Made by a program: the position numbers and the translations under genes. Of a stretch of 64,000 nucleotides of DNA, positions 1-13,100 are shown piece by piece (position 1 is the first letter of the stretch; every line of letters begins with the position of its first letter). Location: NCBI GenBank assembly GCA_013398295.1, contig VZSF01003931.1:621211-685210 (forward strand), given 5' to 3'. The stretch comes from Chionis minor (Eukaryota; Chordata; Aves; Charadriiformes; Chionididae). The notes under the pieces were generated by a model, which saw only the letters and a list, made by a program, of their open reading frames with translations, ran no database searches and was not told the origin of the DNA.

Positions 1-2320
1 ATGGGGACTCAGTTTCTTGATGCACCCATAGAAAAGGCTGAGTTTTTATATCTTTCAGAGTTGATTGCTGACCTTTTTTTTTTTTTTTTTTTTTTCTTCT
101 TAGTACTAATCCAGCTCTTTAATGAGTTGCCAGAGGATGTTTTAGGCACTCCTTGTGCCAATTTCTCTTAACACCCTGTGTTCTTTACTTGCAACAGCAA
201 GTATGTCTATCTTTATTAGTCATGAAAAAGTTAGAAGCATCCTAGCAATTAATTCCTACTAATACGCATCCTGCCTCTCCGCCTTATTGCAGCACTCTGA
301 GTGTGCATATTCAGCCTCAATACTGTACAAGCTACAAAAAGACACTAAGACATTTATAATATAGTAGCATAGTTATTACCAAAACCTGGCTAGAAATATG
401 AGGGGGTTTTGTAGCATTGTAAGCATAACAATATTCATATTCTGATATTTACTTTAGCACTGTAGAGATTTAGCCGTCCTGTTCTCTACAGCCTCCTGTG
501 CTGTTGGTTCTATATTGCCTGGATATTCTGCCACGAACAAGATGAGATGTAAACAAAAGATTTCTGTATCAAGAAAAGAAGGAACTTACACATCCATATC
601 ACTGGTCCAACATGACCAGTAATGCAACATGAGTTGCAACATGGAATTCTATGTGTCATGAAGCTATCCATTTATTTTAACTCTTGAAGTAATGAGTTGA
701 AAATATTTTCACCGTTATTAAACATAAGACACAGTCTTTTCATTCTTACTTTTTGTTGATTTTTTTTTTTTTTTTTGTTCAAACAAAATTTCTTGCTGTA
801 TTACTGATCAAAAAAGGAGGTGAAGGTCAAAATCTCGGGCATGAAGCATAGCAATCAAAAGTGAGGAGTTTCCGCTCTGTAGTCAAAAGAGCTTACAACT
901 CAGCTTTTAGGTGCCACAGTGCAAAGGAGTAAAGGTTTGAATACAAGAAAAATTTATAATAAAAGAGAGTGTATAGGAATCCACCTAGTCAGCAGTGATG
1001 TAGCACTTGTTTCTGGTACTAACCCTGTCTTAAGGTCAGGGAGTACATTTTCTTTTGTTTGCTTTGTTCCTGTTGCAGAAATTCCTAGTTTAGTTTTTCT
1101 TACCAAGTCCTGCTAGTGACATTTGCTAAATATGCAATGCAGCCTGCTCATTTTTCATCCTTGCTTTGAATTTTTCTGTGCTGTAAAAATTTCCAGGTAA
1201 AGACAGCAGCATGTTGTCCCTCTACAGCCACTGAAAGTGCTTACCGACTTAGGACAAAAGTTGGTATCCATGACTTGCCATTACTTTTGAAAATTAAGAG
1301 ATACTGGTCGGTGTTTGACCAGTCTGCTGCAGTAGGAGCTTTAGCAGAGTGTCTACTGGGACTTTGACCTTGCCCTGCACCCACCCCCCACTGCTGTGGC
1401 TTCATTTAATACCTGTTACTTCACACTTGCTTCTAAATTGCCAGGACTATAATGTTGTTTTATGTAGTTTTCTGACCTCATACTGGAAAAATCTGTTAAT
1501 CTCCTGGTTATTATTATGTCCTGCCAGCTGCTAACTCACTGCAATTTAGGATATTGCTAAACCCTGCTGCTTTACACTCCCTCTGGACTCTTTTGTCTTC
1601 TTGTTGACCACTTCTTCTAAAGGTGCTGGCTGCTTTCCCACTCCTCCCTGTTTGAGTGGCCTGTCATCAATCCTCATTATTATTCTTATTGCTAGTAGCA
1701 TAGGTATGTTTTGCCTTTTAAAAAAGAACAATTGCTACTCTTACATTGGAAGTTAACATTTCAAAATCTGTAGAACATCTGTTGTCCGTGCAATGCTTTT
1801 GTGTTGATTTTTTTTTTTTTGTGATTCAGTTTCTGCTGTGATAAGCAGCAGCACCTCCGATGTGATGGGGGTTCCATGGCTAGGTACGTAAAGCAGTGTT
1901 TCTGCCAGTTCATCAGCATGGAGCCTTTTTCTTTCTATATTCTTACAAGATCTTCCTGGCAGCTTTTCAACACCCACTAATTAAACAGCTGAACTGTCAC
2001 TGACTGTTGTATGGGCGTAATGAAAGAGTACCCCAAGACGTGGACACAGAAAGAGGGGTTCCTGGAGCTGCGGGAACGGTTTCACTGTCTTGCCCTCTTT
2101 AAAGGTCTGCAGTTTGACTGTGTGTGCTGGTGGAACCCAGCAGGTGATCCCAGCTGGGATATGTTTGCTGATGGTACCCTCCTTCTGGCGTGGAAATATC
2201 TGATCGTATTTTTCCTTCTCTGTTCTGGGTGTGGGAGCTGGGAGGTGCCTGTCTTCCAGCCACTTGTTGGGGTTTTCTGCTTTTTGTTTGTTTGTTGTAT
2301 GTGAGGTGGTTTTTAACATG
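1..2320. other. AT-rich unique sequence, no gene recognised
   Basis: No exon, RNA gene or repeat family is recognisable here. It contains a 23-base T-run at 73-95, further T-runs near 763-776 and 1809-1820, and two small adjacent hairpins at 601-638. Open frames such as 1981-2364 on the minus strand overlap frames on the other strand and show no family motif, so they are treated as chance. Confidence 0.6.
601..638. repeat. Two adjacent short inverted repeats
   Basis: ACTGGTC pairs with GACCAGT around a 6-base loop at 601-620. Four bases later TGCAAC pairs with GTTGCA around a 4-base loop (624-639 region). Both stems are perfect but only 6-7 bp long. That is compatible with chance in 64 kb, though the side-by-side placement is slightly unusual. 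Confidence 0.4.
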
Positions 2321-2456
2321 AAGGAGGTGTTTAAAAGATGTGTAGATGTAGTGCTGAGGGACATGGTTTAGTGGTAACTTGGCAGTGTTAGGTTAACAGT
2401 TGGATTTGATGATCTTAAAGGTCTCTTCCAACCCAAATGATTCTATGATTCTATGA
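2321..2456 (+). mobile_element. CR1 LINE 3' tail fragment (+)
   Basis: This is a severely 5'-truncated CR1 retrotransposon, retaining only 3' UTR. It has the avian CR1 stretch 'gagggacatggtttagtggt', then 'gatcttaaaggtctcttcca', and ends in two copies of the ATTCTATG-type 8-bp unit at about 2440-2456, which marks the 3' end on the plus strand. CR1 copies lack a poly-A tail and end in this short repeat, as seen here. No coding sequence remains. Confidence 0.85.
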
Positions 2457-3300
2457 AGATGCTCAACTAATGCCAATTGCTTTGGGCAGAGTACAGCATT
2501 TTTGGTGTCAGAGGGGGACACAGCAACAGAAAGACTCTCTTGCTGTACAGTATGTCACCTGTGGTTAAGGCTTTATTTTTTTATTCCTGCCCCCAGGAGT
2601 CTTCTGCTACATTTGTCTGTTTGTGCAGGGGCAACCTGGAGGGGGGTTAATAAAACCCTTCATACAGGTGGATGTGGGTAGGCACTGCATCGGTGGTGTG
2701 CATGAGGGCCAGTCATGGTGACAGCCCCGTCACGCTGAGGTCAAGGCAGCCGTCAGGCAGGCATCACACCAGGTTGGGGGGGGTATGACAGTCTCTTCTG
2801 CGCCCGTGGCCGATGGAGCCACTGCTGGGTGGGCAGGATGGGTTGGAGCTGGGCTACTGGTGGTGGAGGTGCTTGAGCAGTTGCAGGGCAGCCCTGGGGA
2901 GGGCTGTGGGCGACATGCGTCCCTCAGGGAGCTGCTCCCTTCTATTCTGCCCGTAATATTAGGTGCTTCCATACAGCCCAGGATTCAAAATAGCTTTGGA
3001 AATAACTGTTCCTTGTGGAAAAAATTGGCCGCAGGAGCATGTCATACTTTTTTCCTCCACCACATGCCGCTCTGGTCTATGACTGCATTTTGGATGCCGG
3101 TGGCTGTGGGATGGGAGACTCACCCTCTGCCCAGACTGGGATGTGGCGGGAGCACTTGGTCAGGACCTGACCCCTGCACCTTGCTGGGTGATGTCTATGC
3201 ACGCTTTCACTGTGGGTAATTAAACGCATGCAGTGACCTGAGATGAGGAGCATTGGAGCCTCTTCTGCTCTTGCTTTCTGCCTGTTCTCCATAAGGATTT
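2457..3300. other. Moderately GC-rich unique block, no gene recognised
   Basis: The stretch at about 2640-3260 is visibly more GC-rich than its surroundings. It holds overlapping open frames on both strands (2785-3219 plus; 2730-2972 and 3077-3292 minus). None shows a recognisable domain, and their overlap suggests they follow from low stop-codon density. CpG is not strongly enriched, so I do not call a CpG island. Confidence 0.5.
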
Positions 3301-6300
3301 TCAGACTAGTCCTTTGGTCTAATACTGCTCTGATACTTCAGAAGGAAATCCTACTTGGAAACCTCTGATTTTTCTCATGGCCTTTCTGACCTTTCAGGTC
3401 ATTTTATCTTGAACTAGTCCTCTGTCTGCTGAGGGTTTCCTCACCCACCCCTGTTTTTGCCCATAATCTAGTGCTAACCCTACTCCCTACCTACCTTCCT
3501 TCTCACGCTCTTACAGTTAAATGAATTTTAGAAAAAACAAGAATTTCTTAAACACTGACAACTTTATCCAGTTTTCATCTAATGACTTTCCCTCTCCTTT
3601 TTCCTTAAAAGCCTTTTGCGATGACAGAGGTGATCATACAAAGAAGTTCTCTTTACTCACAGCGACCTGCTTTTTCCCAAATCTTACTGAACTGCTCAAA
3701 TACTATTCCCTGGAACAGTATTGCAATGAGTCTCTGACTTTGGCAACTACCAGGTGAAAAATCTTTTTGTACTTGAACAAAATAACTAAAGGTCCCTGTG
3801 TGAGAGGTCAGTGTTTGACTCCTGGCAGAGTTGGAGGCAGGCACACAGGACAGAGGGGCTCTCTTTCTTCGGCTGCTTATGAGAGTAAAGGCTGCTGCCC
3901 AAGTTTCATTCTTCCCCAAGCAACCTTCTGAGGAGCACTGGTGGTTCAAGCTGGGGACATGGAGGGACCACAGCTCCAGGCTGTAGCTGGGAAGCATCCC
4001 CATTGAGTTGCACGTCTCCAACTAAAAAAGGCTTTTTCCCTTCACCTGCAAAGGACCGCTGCTTGGCCTTCATGAGCCTTGCCGGTCAGGACAAGGGGAG
4101 GGAGACAAAGTGTGGCAGAAGTGGCCCTACTTTTAGGGGTCAGGCAGGCAGGAGCCGCTCTGCTCAACCTGCGTGTATTTGGAACAAATAAGGTTGCATG
4201 TTGGGCTTTGTGTAACCCGTGTCACGTCATCTGGCAAGTAAACAGCTGAGCATTCAGGTTTTCTGCAACTCAGTCCTGTGCTTTAATTGCTGTTCATCAC
4301 CGTTCCTTTCATTACTGGCCAAATCTGCAGCTTAATTCCCTGTTGCAGTAGTTCTAGCTCAATCTTAATGACTTTATATTCCCCTGTGAGTGTGAATCAA
4401 TGTACTCGTAGAGGCTTTGAGGCTCTTGCTACAGTCATCTTAAAGCTTAAATGGTTTTCCTTGCTGCTACAACTAGATAGGCTTTTAATCATATATTGAG
4501 CAATGTGCCCAAGTCCTCCACATGCGTGCTGAGTCCTGTATGTGGTCTAATGCTGCTCCCCATAGTAACTCCAGAACAGCCCTGTCCTAACTCCAGGATA
4601 GCGGTTGTCTGTGCCCTGGAGAAAGCCTTTTGAAAACAGCAGGTTCAGGAACACATCTCTATCTTGTCCTCTCTCACACCTGGCTTGCTTGCAGCACTGT
4701 AGCTTCTGCCTGTGTATCTTTGAAAGTAATCAAACCTGGATATTTTGTGAAGTTCTAGTTCTTTTTCCCTCATTGCTGGGAAAATTCACAAGACCTGATG
4801 AAGAATAAAGCAATACCTGCTGCTACTTTATTTAATAGAAGTCTTAAAGGATCAGGGGCTATTTCCAGTACAGTGAAGCTCTTGTGGCTTTTTTTTTTTT
4901 TTAAAGAAAAAAAGCAAACAGTGTGTAATGAGAGTTTTGCTCACTGAAAATGTAATTTCAAGATGATTAACTCAGAGTTAATCTTACTGTAATTAAAATG
5001 TACTGTTGGCTTTTTTTTTTTTAATCCAAAGTAATTTTGCAATTAATAGCATTGACCTCTATACATGTGCAGGTTAAATGAAGGAGAAAAGTGTCGTAAC
5101 CGGTGTAAAGAAACTAAAAAGAAGCGTGGATCCTGTAGAGGGAGAAACAATAACTCTTGTGCTTGCAGAAACTCACTGGGAAAGCGCTCGTTTTGCAACC
5201 CAGGCCAGGCAGGCTGCAGCTCACAAGGTTAGAGAGCTTGTGCAGTCACTGGATATTTCAGCCGTGTGAGGGGCTGGCACCCATCCATTTGCTGAAAGGT
5301 TTTACAGATGTGAGCTGGGCAGGACTGTTGTTTTAGGCAGCCAGTGCGCAGCAGGAAATGACCTGTGTGGAGCAGGCGGTTAACGAAGAAAGATGCGAGT
5401 GAATTACACCTCTCTGGGACGGCTGAAGGGATGTCATTCTGGAAGTTAACCTGGTATTGTTCAAGTTTAGCAGATCATCACATCTGGTGTTTGCACGTGA
5501 TACAGCTGAATTCCTGCTAAAACCCTTTGAAAGTTGTCATAAGTGTAACTTTAAGCTGGCTAAGAAAGGCAGGATGATGTCATAGTCCTTTGATGGTACA
5601 GAAGTTTTTCCGCAGAGACAGAGATGCGATACGTCTGCAGGTATTGTGTTGTGCTCATGGTGTAAAGTTGCACTGTGATACTACTAGTCCTTGACTAGAC
5701 TTGACACAACTTCTTACAAACTGAAAATACTGTTCCATGTGTATGTAAAAATGCTTTAGGACCAAACAGGGAAAATACAGTTTTTATGTGTAGCAATTTA
5801 TATCAAATGGGTTACAATAACCTTTTAAGCAAGGGTAGATCCAATATTAAATTAATCACTACTGCTTTAGACACTCTTATTTGTTATTTTACACCATCAA
5901 GTACCTAGAGGTGATGGAGGTAAGTTGTGTTAATGAGTGCAATGTGCACTTTTTTGATGACTGAAGTGGGCTATAATACACTTGATAAGCAATAATTAGC
6001 TAAAGATGCCAACAGATGGAAGAAAGTCTGTGTTCTGACAGAAAGAGCATAAACAAAGTGGAGACCACCATGTTACTGGAAAGGAAGTGTGTGTCTCTGT
6101 TCAGAGTAAAAGAATTTGGGGAAATTTAGCGTAAGTGATTAGAATAGCATAAATCAGTTCTCTGCAAGGTGATTCATATCACGTCAGAGGTAACACTGAC
6201 CTGGATTCTGCATTGATGTTCATTGAGTAATGATCAGGAAGTGTTTATATGTCATAGTTTAAATACAAAAGATGTGTTTTACTCCTGTGCTTTCTGTGAA

Positions 6301-9300
6301 TGTTTTGAAACGTTTGTTTTAAGTCATGTTGGAGTAAAAATGGTGTTTTGCTGTGGGCGTTTTCACTGTTTTGCATTTTCATCTCAGATGGCAAATCTTC
6401 CTTTGATCACTTGATGCCAGTAGAAGTGATCTGCTCCAAAAGATCTGGATGCGATTGCAGAATCTCTGTCACGGTCATATTTGGAATACGACAGTGGAAG
6501 GTCTTACTGTTGTTCATCAATAGTTTGCTAATAAGAAAAGCTACTAGTAGGACAGCATTAAGGCCATAAAAACTTTCATCTCACGTGGGGTCCATAAAAC
6601 AATGTCAATTGCTTTAGCTGACAGATTTGCTGAGTTTGCTGGTCTGACACCATCTTCAGTGTGATCATTTCACATTCTCTCACGTTGCAGCATTTAAGCT
6701 GAACTAGCTGTACAATTTTGATATAAATTTACATTTGCCTCCTCTTCTTTTTTCTTACAGGAAAGAGATGTGTGATCTAAGTTAAAATTCCTATTTAAAA
6801 TATATTCAGAGGTTCAGATACTAATTTGCAAAATGGGCAGGCTAGCTAGATTATTTCCTGTCAAGCAGGTAGCAGGTTTTATGCCTTTTGACTCAGTAAT
6901 CCAAAGTAAACAAGGTTATGTGTCAATGGATTTAGCAGATATGCCTTCAGCAGTCGGCCACACTCTCTATACCAGCTTTATGGGTGCTCCCAGACTTCAG
7001 TAACTGCTTTTCTAGACAACCTCACACACTGCTTGCTGCTGCTGCAAGGCTTCACTTGGCTGAAGTGTATCTATCGCTGGTTGTGTGTCCCAGTTAGGTT
7101 GTTTTTTTGTTGCTGGGCCTTTGTTCCAGAATTTAATTTGTTTCCCTAAATATAGGGCCCCACAAGGTTAGGATCTGCACCCCAATGGTGCAGCTGCCAG
7201 AGATTGGCTTGTTGTCAGTGCTCTTACCTACACTGTGTATTTTCAGAATAATGGCAGTCGATTAGTTATAGATAGATATGCCCTGTTAAATAGCTTGAGG
7301 AAATGCATCCTGTGTGGCTTTAACTCAGAAACCATAATATTAAGTTTTCTCTTTTATGAGCCCTATAGAAGTATGCTGTAAATTAAGCTTTGTTAGCTTA
7401 CAATTTACTTTTATTAGTTACTCATTTTGTTAACTTTATGCATTTACTGCAGGAAAAATGTTGTGGTCCAAATGCGTTATGAGCAATTCAAACATTATTG
7501 TTAGTCCAGATTCTTAAGCAGTCTGGATTCGTCAAGGTCCTTTCTTGGCTGAAATATGTGGTTGGGTTAGATTTTTTTGGTTTTGTTGTTTGTTTTTTCT
7601 TTTTCTTTACACATTTTCTTATGAGACTTACTCTTAATTCTTAGCAGCGATTGGAGCCGATGGTAGCAATTTTCTTCCAACCGTATGAAAGAAAGAACAA
7701 CACATTTGCGTCTTCTGTATCTCATGGGAGTCTATCCACATCAAGGGGCCTTGTTTGTCACCATAGTTTCGTATCTCTGAAGTTCAAAGGAAAATGCAGT
7801 TAATCAAATCCCGGACCCCTGCCTTAGATCTGCTGTGTTTGATTTCCAGCAGTATTCACGGTTATGTCATTTCAGTGGCACAGTGTTTCTTACAGCTATT
7901 GCATATTTCCCCAATATTTGGTAACAGCAATGGCAGTGAAGGTCAGCAGATGAGCTTTCGCTTACATTCCCTAAATTGGGAAAACAAATAAGGGAAAGAG
8001 TTTCTCTCACTGGAATTGGAACTTGAAAGAATATATTGAATTGATTATACCTTATTTTATAACCTTAATTATGGTATTTGTCTCATCTTAATTCTTACTG
8101 AGACATTTATGGCTATGGTTTTGTAGATACAAGCAAAGAGGTTTAGGAAGCCACAAGTCAGTGCCCTCTTGGGCAGTAAGCCTTATGACCCCATGGTTGG
8201 GATGCAGGAACTGGAGTGAGCTGTCAGGCTAGATTTAAATGACAGACGCCCTCTGTATTTTCAGTGCTCTCTTAAATATTATAGAAGATTCTTACAGTTA
8301 TAAAATTGTGCAAAATCCAGCATAAACATTTTTTTTAAAAGCGTTTCAGAGCTCAAAAATATAATACTCAAATAAGCATACACAGAAATGTGTTCCCTGT
8401 ATTTGCAGTGTTATATTGACTGGTTTTATTCACATGTATCTTCCTCTCTGGACTAAGTATTGTGCTCAGGAACTTCTGATTCAGTCTTTCTTTGGAATTT
8501 ACTTCTAACATGTCATTCCACATGTGCATAAGAGCACACCTGAAATTCCTGGAGTGATCGGAGGGTTAAGCCGTGGCCCACATAAACAAACATGCTGCCT
8601 CTTCAGTCTCATCGCTATAAGTCATGTTGTCAGTTGTTTTATCTGCTTTCTGAACTCACTTGCTCTTTATAGCATATATTGCCAGAACAAGGGCTGATAC
8701 TCGTGGCCAGAAATGGAAGCTGACAGAGCTTGTAAAGACGAAGCAACAGAAACCAGGATAAGCAGCTACAATTTGCTGTATTTGTCCATACTGCATTTGA
8801 AAGAAATACTTTGCAGCCTGGTGACATGGATGATAAATGGCTGTTTGCTGCATTGTACTGCATAATCTTGATGAACTGACACATCATTGGGAATTTGTAT
8901 CCTTGGGGCAAGCTGCTAATGAAAACAAAGTTGTTGAATGAAAGTGCTCTAGACAGTCAAGACAGTCAAGTCTTTTCACATGTGATTTGGAGGTGTACTA
9001 AAAGTGCTGACAAAAACCAAATGATAAAGTGACTGCTGTGTCTCAGTATTTGCATTCAATGGGTGTGTTTAGAAAGAGCTATTTCCAAGAGTCTCTGAAG
9101 GTGGGACTAAATTACTGCTCTTATGCTAACTGATTTCCTCATGGAAAAGCTAATGATAGGAATTCACGGCCAAGTCATTTGAAGCCATTACTGCAAACAG
9201 GAGATAACCTATATTAAGAAGCTGCAATGGTACAGTGTACAGAGTAATGGTACAGTGCTGTTGGAACCCAGCAACAGTTCACCTGATCTTCTGGCTCTTC

Positions 9301-10081
9301 TTTTGCAATGAGACATGCTTGGTGTAAGGTTGCTTTTGTTGGCATGTATTAGCAGGCTTTTTTTTTGGTGCATCAATTTTGTTCATTAATATTTTTATTA
9401 ATATCGACAGAATTATTGTAATTCTGGTATAGCCAGAACACCATTGCCTGTAAAAGTATCTCAGTTAATTTAATCAGCATATGCTTATTGATGCTTGCCA
9501 GTTGGGGAAAAACCATCTTGGTTTATCAAGTGAATTACTCAATGTTAAGCAGAACAGATTTTCTTGAGTTACTGCCATTGGCTTTCAAGCTTGGAGGTCC
9601 AAAGCAACTTGAAAGTTTTCTACCTCTGCTGAGAAAATGTTAGCAGATGGATCTTTTGGAGGAGATTGAAGGTGTGTTCCCCAGGATACAGAAAGAGTTA
9701 ATCTTCTGCTGTGGCTACCAGCTTTGAAGGTTAATCTGAGGTAGTGCAAAGTTGGTAAAGATTCAAGTTTGTGCTGCCCATGTGACGCTTTGTTGAGAAA
9801 AGCATGCCTTTCTCTGAGAATATTTTCTATAGACTTCATAACTAAATGAAAAAATTAAGAAAATGTTAATTGCATCAGAGGGAAACCAAAAGCCTTTTTT
9901 CCCTGTCTTCTGATTTAGCAAAGGTATAAGAGTTTTGACTAGAGATTTTTACGAGTTCTCTCCAAATCTCTAGCTGATTAGCTCTTTGAAACACAAGGTC
10001 ATAACCTGCCTGCCACTGTTTTTTTTTTCCCGTTCTTTGCAATGCCTCCAGCAGCACTTCAGCACATGCAGCCCACATTTT
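3301..10081. other. AT-rich unique sequence, no gene recognised
   Basis: No exon-like frame, RNA gene or repeat family was identified. T-runs occur near 4891-4902 and 5012-5022. A 12-bp direct repeat AATGGTACAGTG begins at 9226 and again at 9246. Short open frames (for example 3653-4021 minus and 5078-5269 plus) have no recognisable motif. Confidence 0.55.
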
Positions 10082-10103
10082 AAAAAAAAAAAAAAAAAAA
10101 AAA
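10082..10103 (+). repeat. Poly-A run of 22 bases
   Basis: This is an uninterrupted A-run. No AATAAA signal lies in the 40 bases upstream and no recognisable retrocopied gene precedes it, so I treat it as a simple repeat, not a processed-pseudogene tail. Confidence 0.8.
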
Positions 10104-13100
10104 TATTCTTGCTTGTGGCTGATCAGGTAACCATCAAACCATCACATCTTTGATGAGAACGCTGAGCACCTTCTCTTCTCAAAAAAGACAGACTCTAAAT
10201 GCAGCATGTCGACTTTAACTTCTACCACAAGAAAACATTAATAGAAAGCTGATGTTTTTACTGTAGGGAGTACTGGAACATACGGACCTTGAATAATGTT
10301 AGCAGTTCCAGGGATAATAAATGTATTAACACTTCTTCATTGTCAATAACAAAACATACCTGCTCAGGCACATCGCAGCCAGTGAGCCCTACAGCACCTT
10401 TCCTGGAGGATTACGTATGTTGAGTGTGGAGACACTTAACATTGATAGCCACTATTTTTTCCATCAAATGCATGTGTCTGCTTTCTCTTTCTTCTTTCAT
10501 ATTTCACTGGGATATAGACAAAAAACTTACCAAATTTTGAGGAAGCTTAAGGGTACTAAAAAGCCCAACAACTCCTCTCTATTAAAAAACCGACTTCAAA
10601 AGCTTCTTCACTGTTGTCATGTATGCCCACTTCATGTGAATGGATCTGCTGAAGCACGATTTCCCACATCGGGAAGCTGTGCATGTTTGCGTCGCTTATT
10701 GAAGTGTCTGAGAACTGTCTGAATGCAGCTTTATCATGTTTTTTCATGAAAAGAGTATAACTTGGTGGAAGTGAATTTGCATCTTCTTTGTTTTTCCCTA
10801 TGCAGCAGCTGCTGAACTTCGGAGTAGTCTGTGCCCTTCTATAAGAAGAAGCTGTAATAGTTTGGGAAATTAGGAATATTTTTCTTAATAATTAAGGTTG
10901 TGGGATTTTCATTAGCTAAGACTGAAAGGGTGGTGGGGAAATAGCCTTACATACTGAAAAAAAAGGAAAAGCTCTTATTACTTGTTATTGCTGTTTATTG
11001 GAACTGAAGTCATAGTTAACACTCGGGCTGGGCAGTGTTCAAATGAAGAGCAAAAAGGTCATTTCGGATATAGCTTGCAGTTCAGGTATAAGGCAAATAA
11101 GGGCGGGGGAAAGGTTGGAGCACAATGAAATAGGTCATCGACATAGGCTACATATCTAAATTCTGTTGTTTTTTTTAAAAAAGTTGCTCTGCTGTTGCAA
11201 AGGAGAGTTTTACAGAGGGATTAAAAGAAAAACACAACTGCAGTGGGGTTGAAAAAACTCTTTTGATGCAAAAAGAGAAGAGAAAGCACTTCATCTATTT
11301 GGAAGTTTCAGCAAACAGGGACGCGAGACTGATGTCACGGTTAGTTAGAAACATCTTCTTTGACGCAAAACAAGTCTTTGCAAAAAAGGTAGTTCACGAA
11401 GCCAAAGGAACAGGCTTGGAAAGTTACGGTTAGCCACATTCTGAATGGACGTAAACAGGGAAAGGTTGAAATCACTGCTCTGTTGTCATCTCCCCCCCTC
11501 CTCTGGCAGCACGCTGGATGTGGGTTTTGGCTGAAAGAGGCTGAGTGGGAATGAAAGAGAAAAAGGAGGGAGGGATGAGAAGGGAAGAGAACCTGTTAAA
11601 TAAAAAGTGAAGAAGGTAAGTAAGAACTTGTTACAATTATGTGTGGGGGGGGGAAAGTTATGCGGGGAAAGTGGAGAAAGAGTCAAGGCACTTTGTGTAT
11701 GTATGCTGTAAATGGAAGGCTGGAATACCGTATGTAAATGTGCTGTAAACGGAAGAAAGCAGGTGAGAGAGCGAATGTCTTGAGTTTCATATGGAAGGAG
11801 TGAGAGTGGGGCCAGAACCCCCATAGGAGGAGGGTCTGCATGTGTTTTGGCATATACTTGTTGACACTTCCAGAGCTGCAAGAACACAAGCTCTTACAAA
11901 CTGGCTTTGAGGCAACAAAACCTTTTTTGTTTATACTTTTAAATATTCAAGTCCAAAAGGTGTAATAAGTTTTTAAAACTTCGCAGCTTCAGAATGAAGA
12001 GTTTAAAAATGGAGATCTGCATAGAAAAGGCTTCCTGTAAAGCTACATCATTGTCTACAGCTTCTACCACTTCTCCCCACCTCACAAATATGCCCAGATT
12101 TGAATTACACTTTTTTTTTTTTTAATTACCTGGCAACTCTTTACAAGTATAGAACTTCTCTTGGCTGTCTTTTCCCATCATTTATGTTTCATCACCTGAT
12201 GATGTAGCTTTGCATCTTTGACGGTCTGAGACTTGCAAGAATCATTGCCAGAATCACGTTGCTCCTTCCTGTTAAATGATTACTTCTAGCTCCTTCATGA
12301 CTGGAATATAATGTTTTGATGTCTAACATTCACCTGTCCTGTAAAGACTCTCCTGGCTCATCATCTGGTTGAGAAAATGGTCCTTTCCCTTCTCCAGTCA
12401 GAAGATGGTGGCTGAGGTGAAACCAAATCAGAGACTTTCTCCCAAACAGAGTAAGGGTTTGTTCTGAAGGACCCTTTTATGTCATCACCACACTTACATA
12501 CACGGAAGCTGCATGAGGTCAGGCTGGTAGGTTTTTTTTGGTTTGTTGTTTTGTTTTTTTCTCTTAATAGCATCATTAGATACGGATCGAGAAATGAAGT
12601 AAAAGAAGGGGAGGAATGCATTCCTAACAGGAGAAAATGAATCAAACGTGAACGAAATCTCAGAGATGGTATCTCCCACCCACATACAATTAGTAGTCTA
12701 TTTGAGCACCTAGTTGTTCTGCAGAGTAATTGCTTTTTCTGATAGAGGTTGGTGAGAAGTGTGAATTGCTAGTCATGCCATCAAATTAACCTTCAGGGGT
12801 TTGGTTGTGGGGGGGTTTTTTTTAGGTTTTTTTTTTTTTTTTCCTGAGTTACAGTTTCCATCCTTAAGGTATAGTGCTTGTGATAAAACATCCCGTCTTT
12901 CCCTGTTCTTCTTGTTAGTACTTGGGAAATCTGTTTGCCTTGCTTTAAACTGAAATTAACTATAAACTTACACAATTTTTTTTTTTACTAGTATCAGCAA
13001 ACACTAAACATGCAGTAACTTCCAATAAGTACGTGGTGTGCAACAAGAGCTTTCAGAGGACTTAGTTCCTTTAGATTAACTGGGCACATTCAGAGCTGGA

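Noticed and set aside
1981..2364. 127-codon minus-strand open frame
   Set aside because: It overlaps a plus-strand frame of similar length, runs into CR1-derived sequence at 2321, and has no recognisable domain.
8950..8975. Short tandem 'gacagtcaa' duplication
   Set aside because: Only two units of about 9 bp; too short to distinguish from chance.
10082..10103. Poly-A run as the tail of a processed pseudogene
   Set aside because: There is no polyadenylation signal upstream, no recognisable parent gene and no visible target-site duplication.
11486..11887. 133-codon minus-strand open frame rich in Ser, Pro, Phe and Leu
   Set aside because: It is the complement of a purine-rich tract; the composition explains both the open frame and the residue bias.
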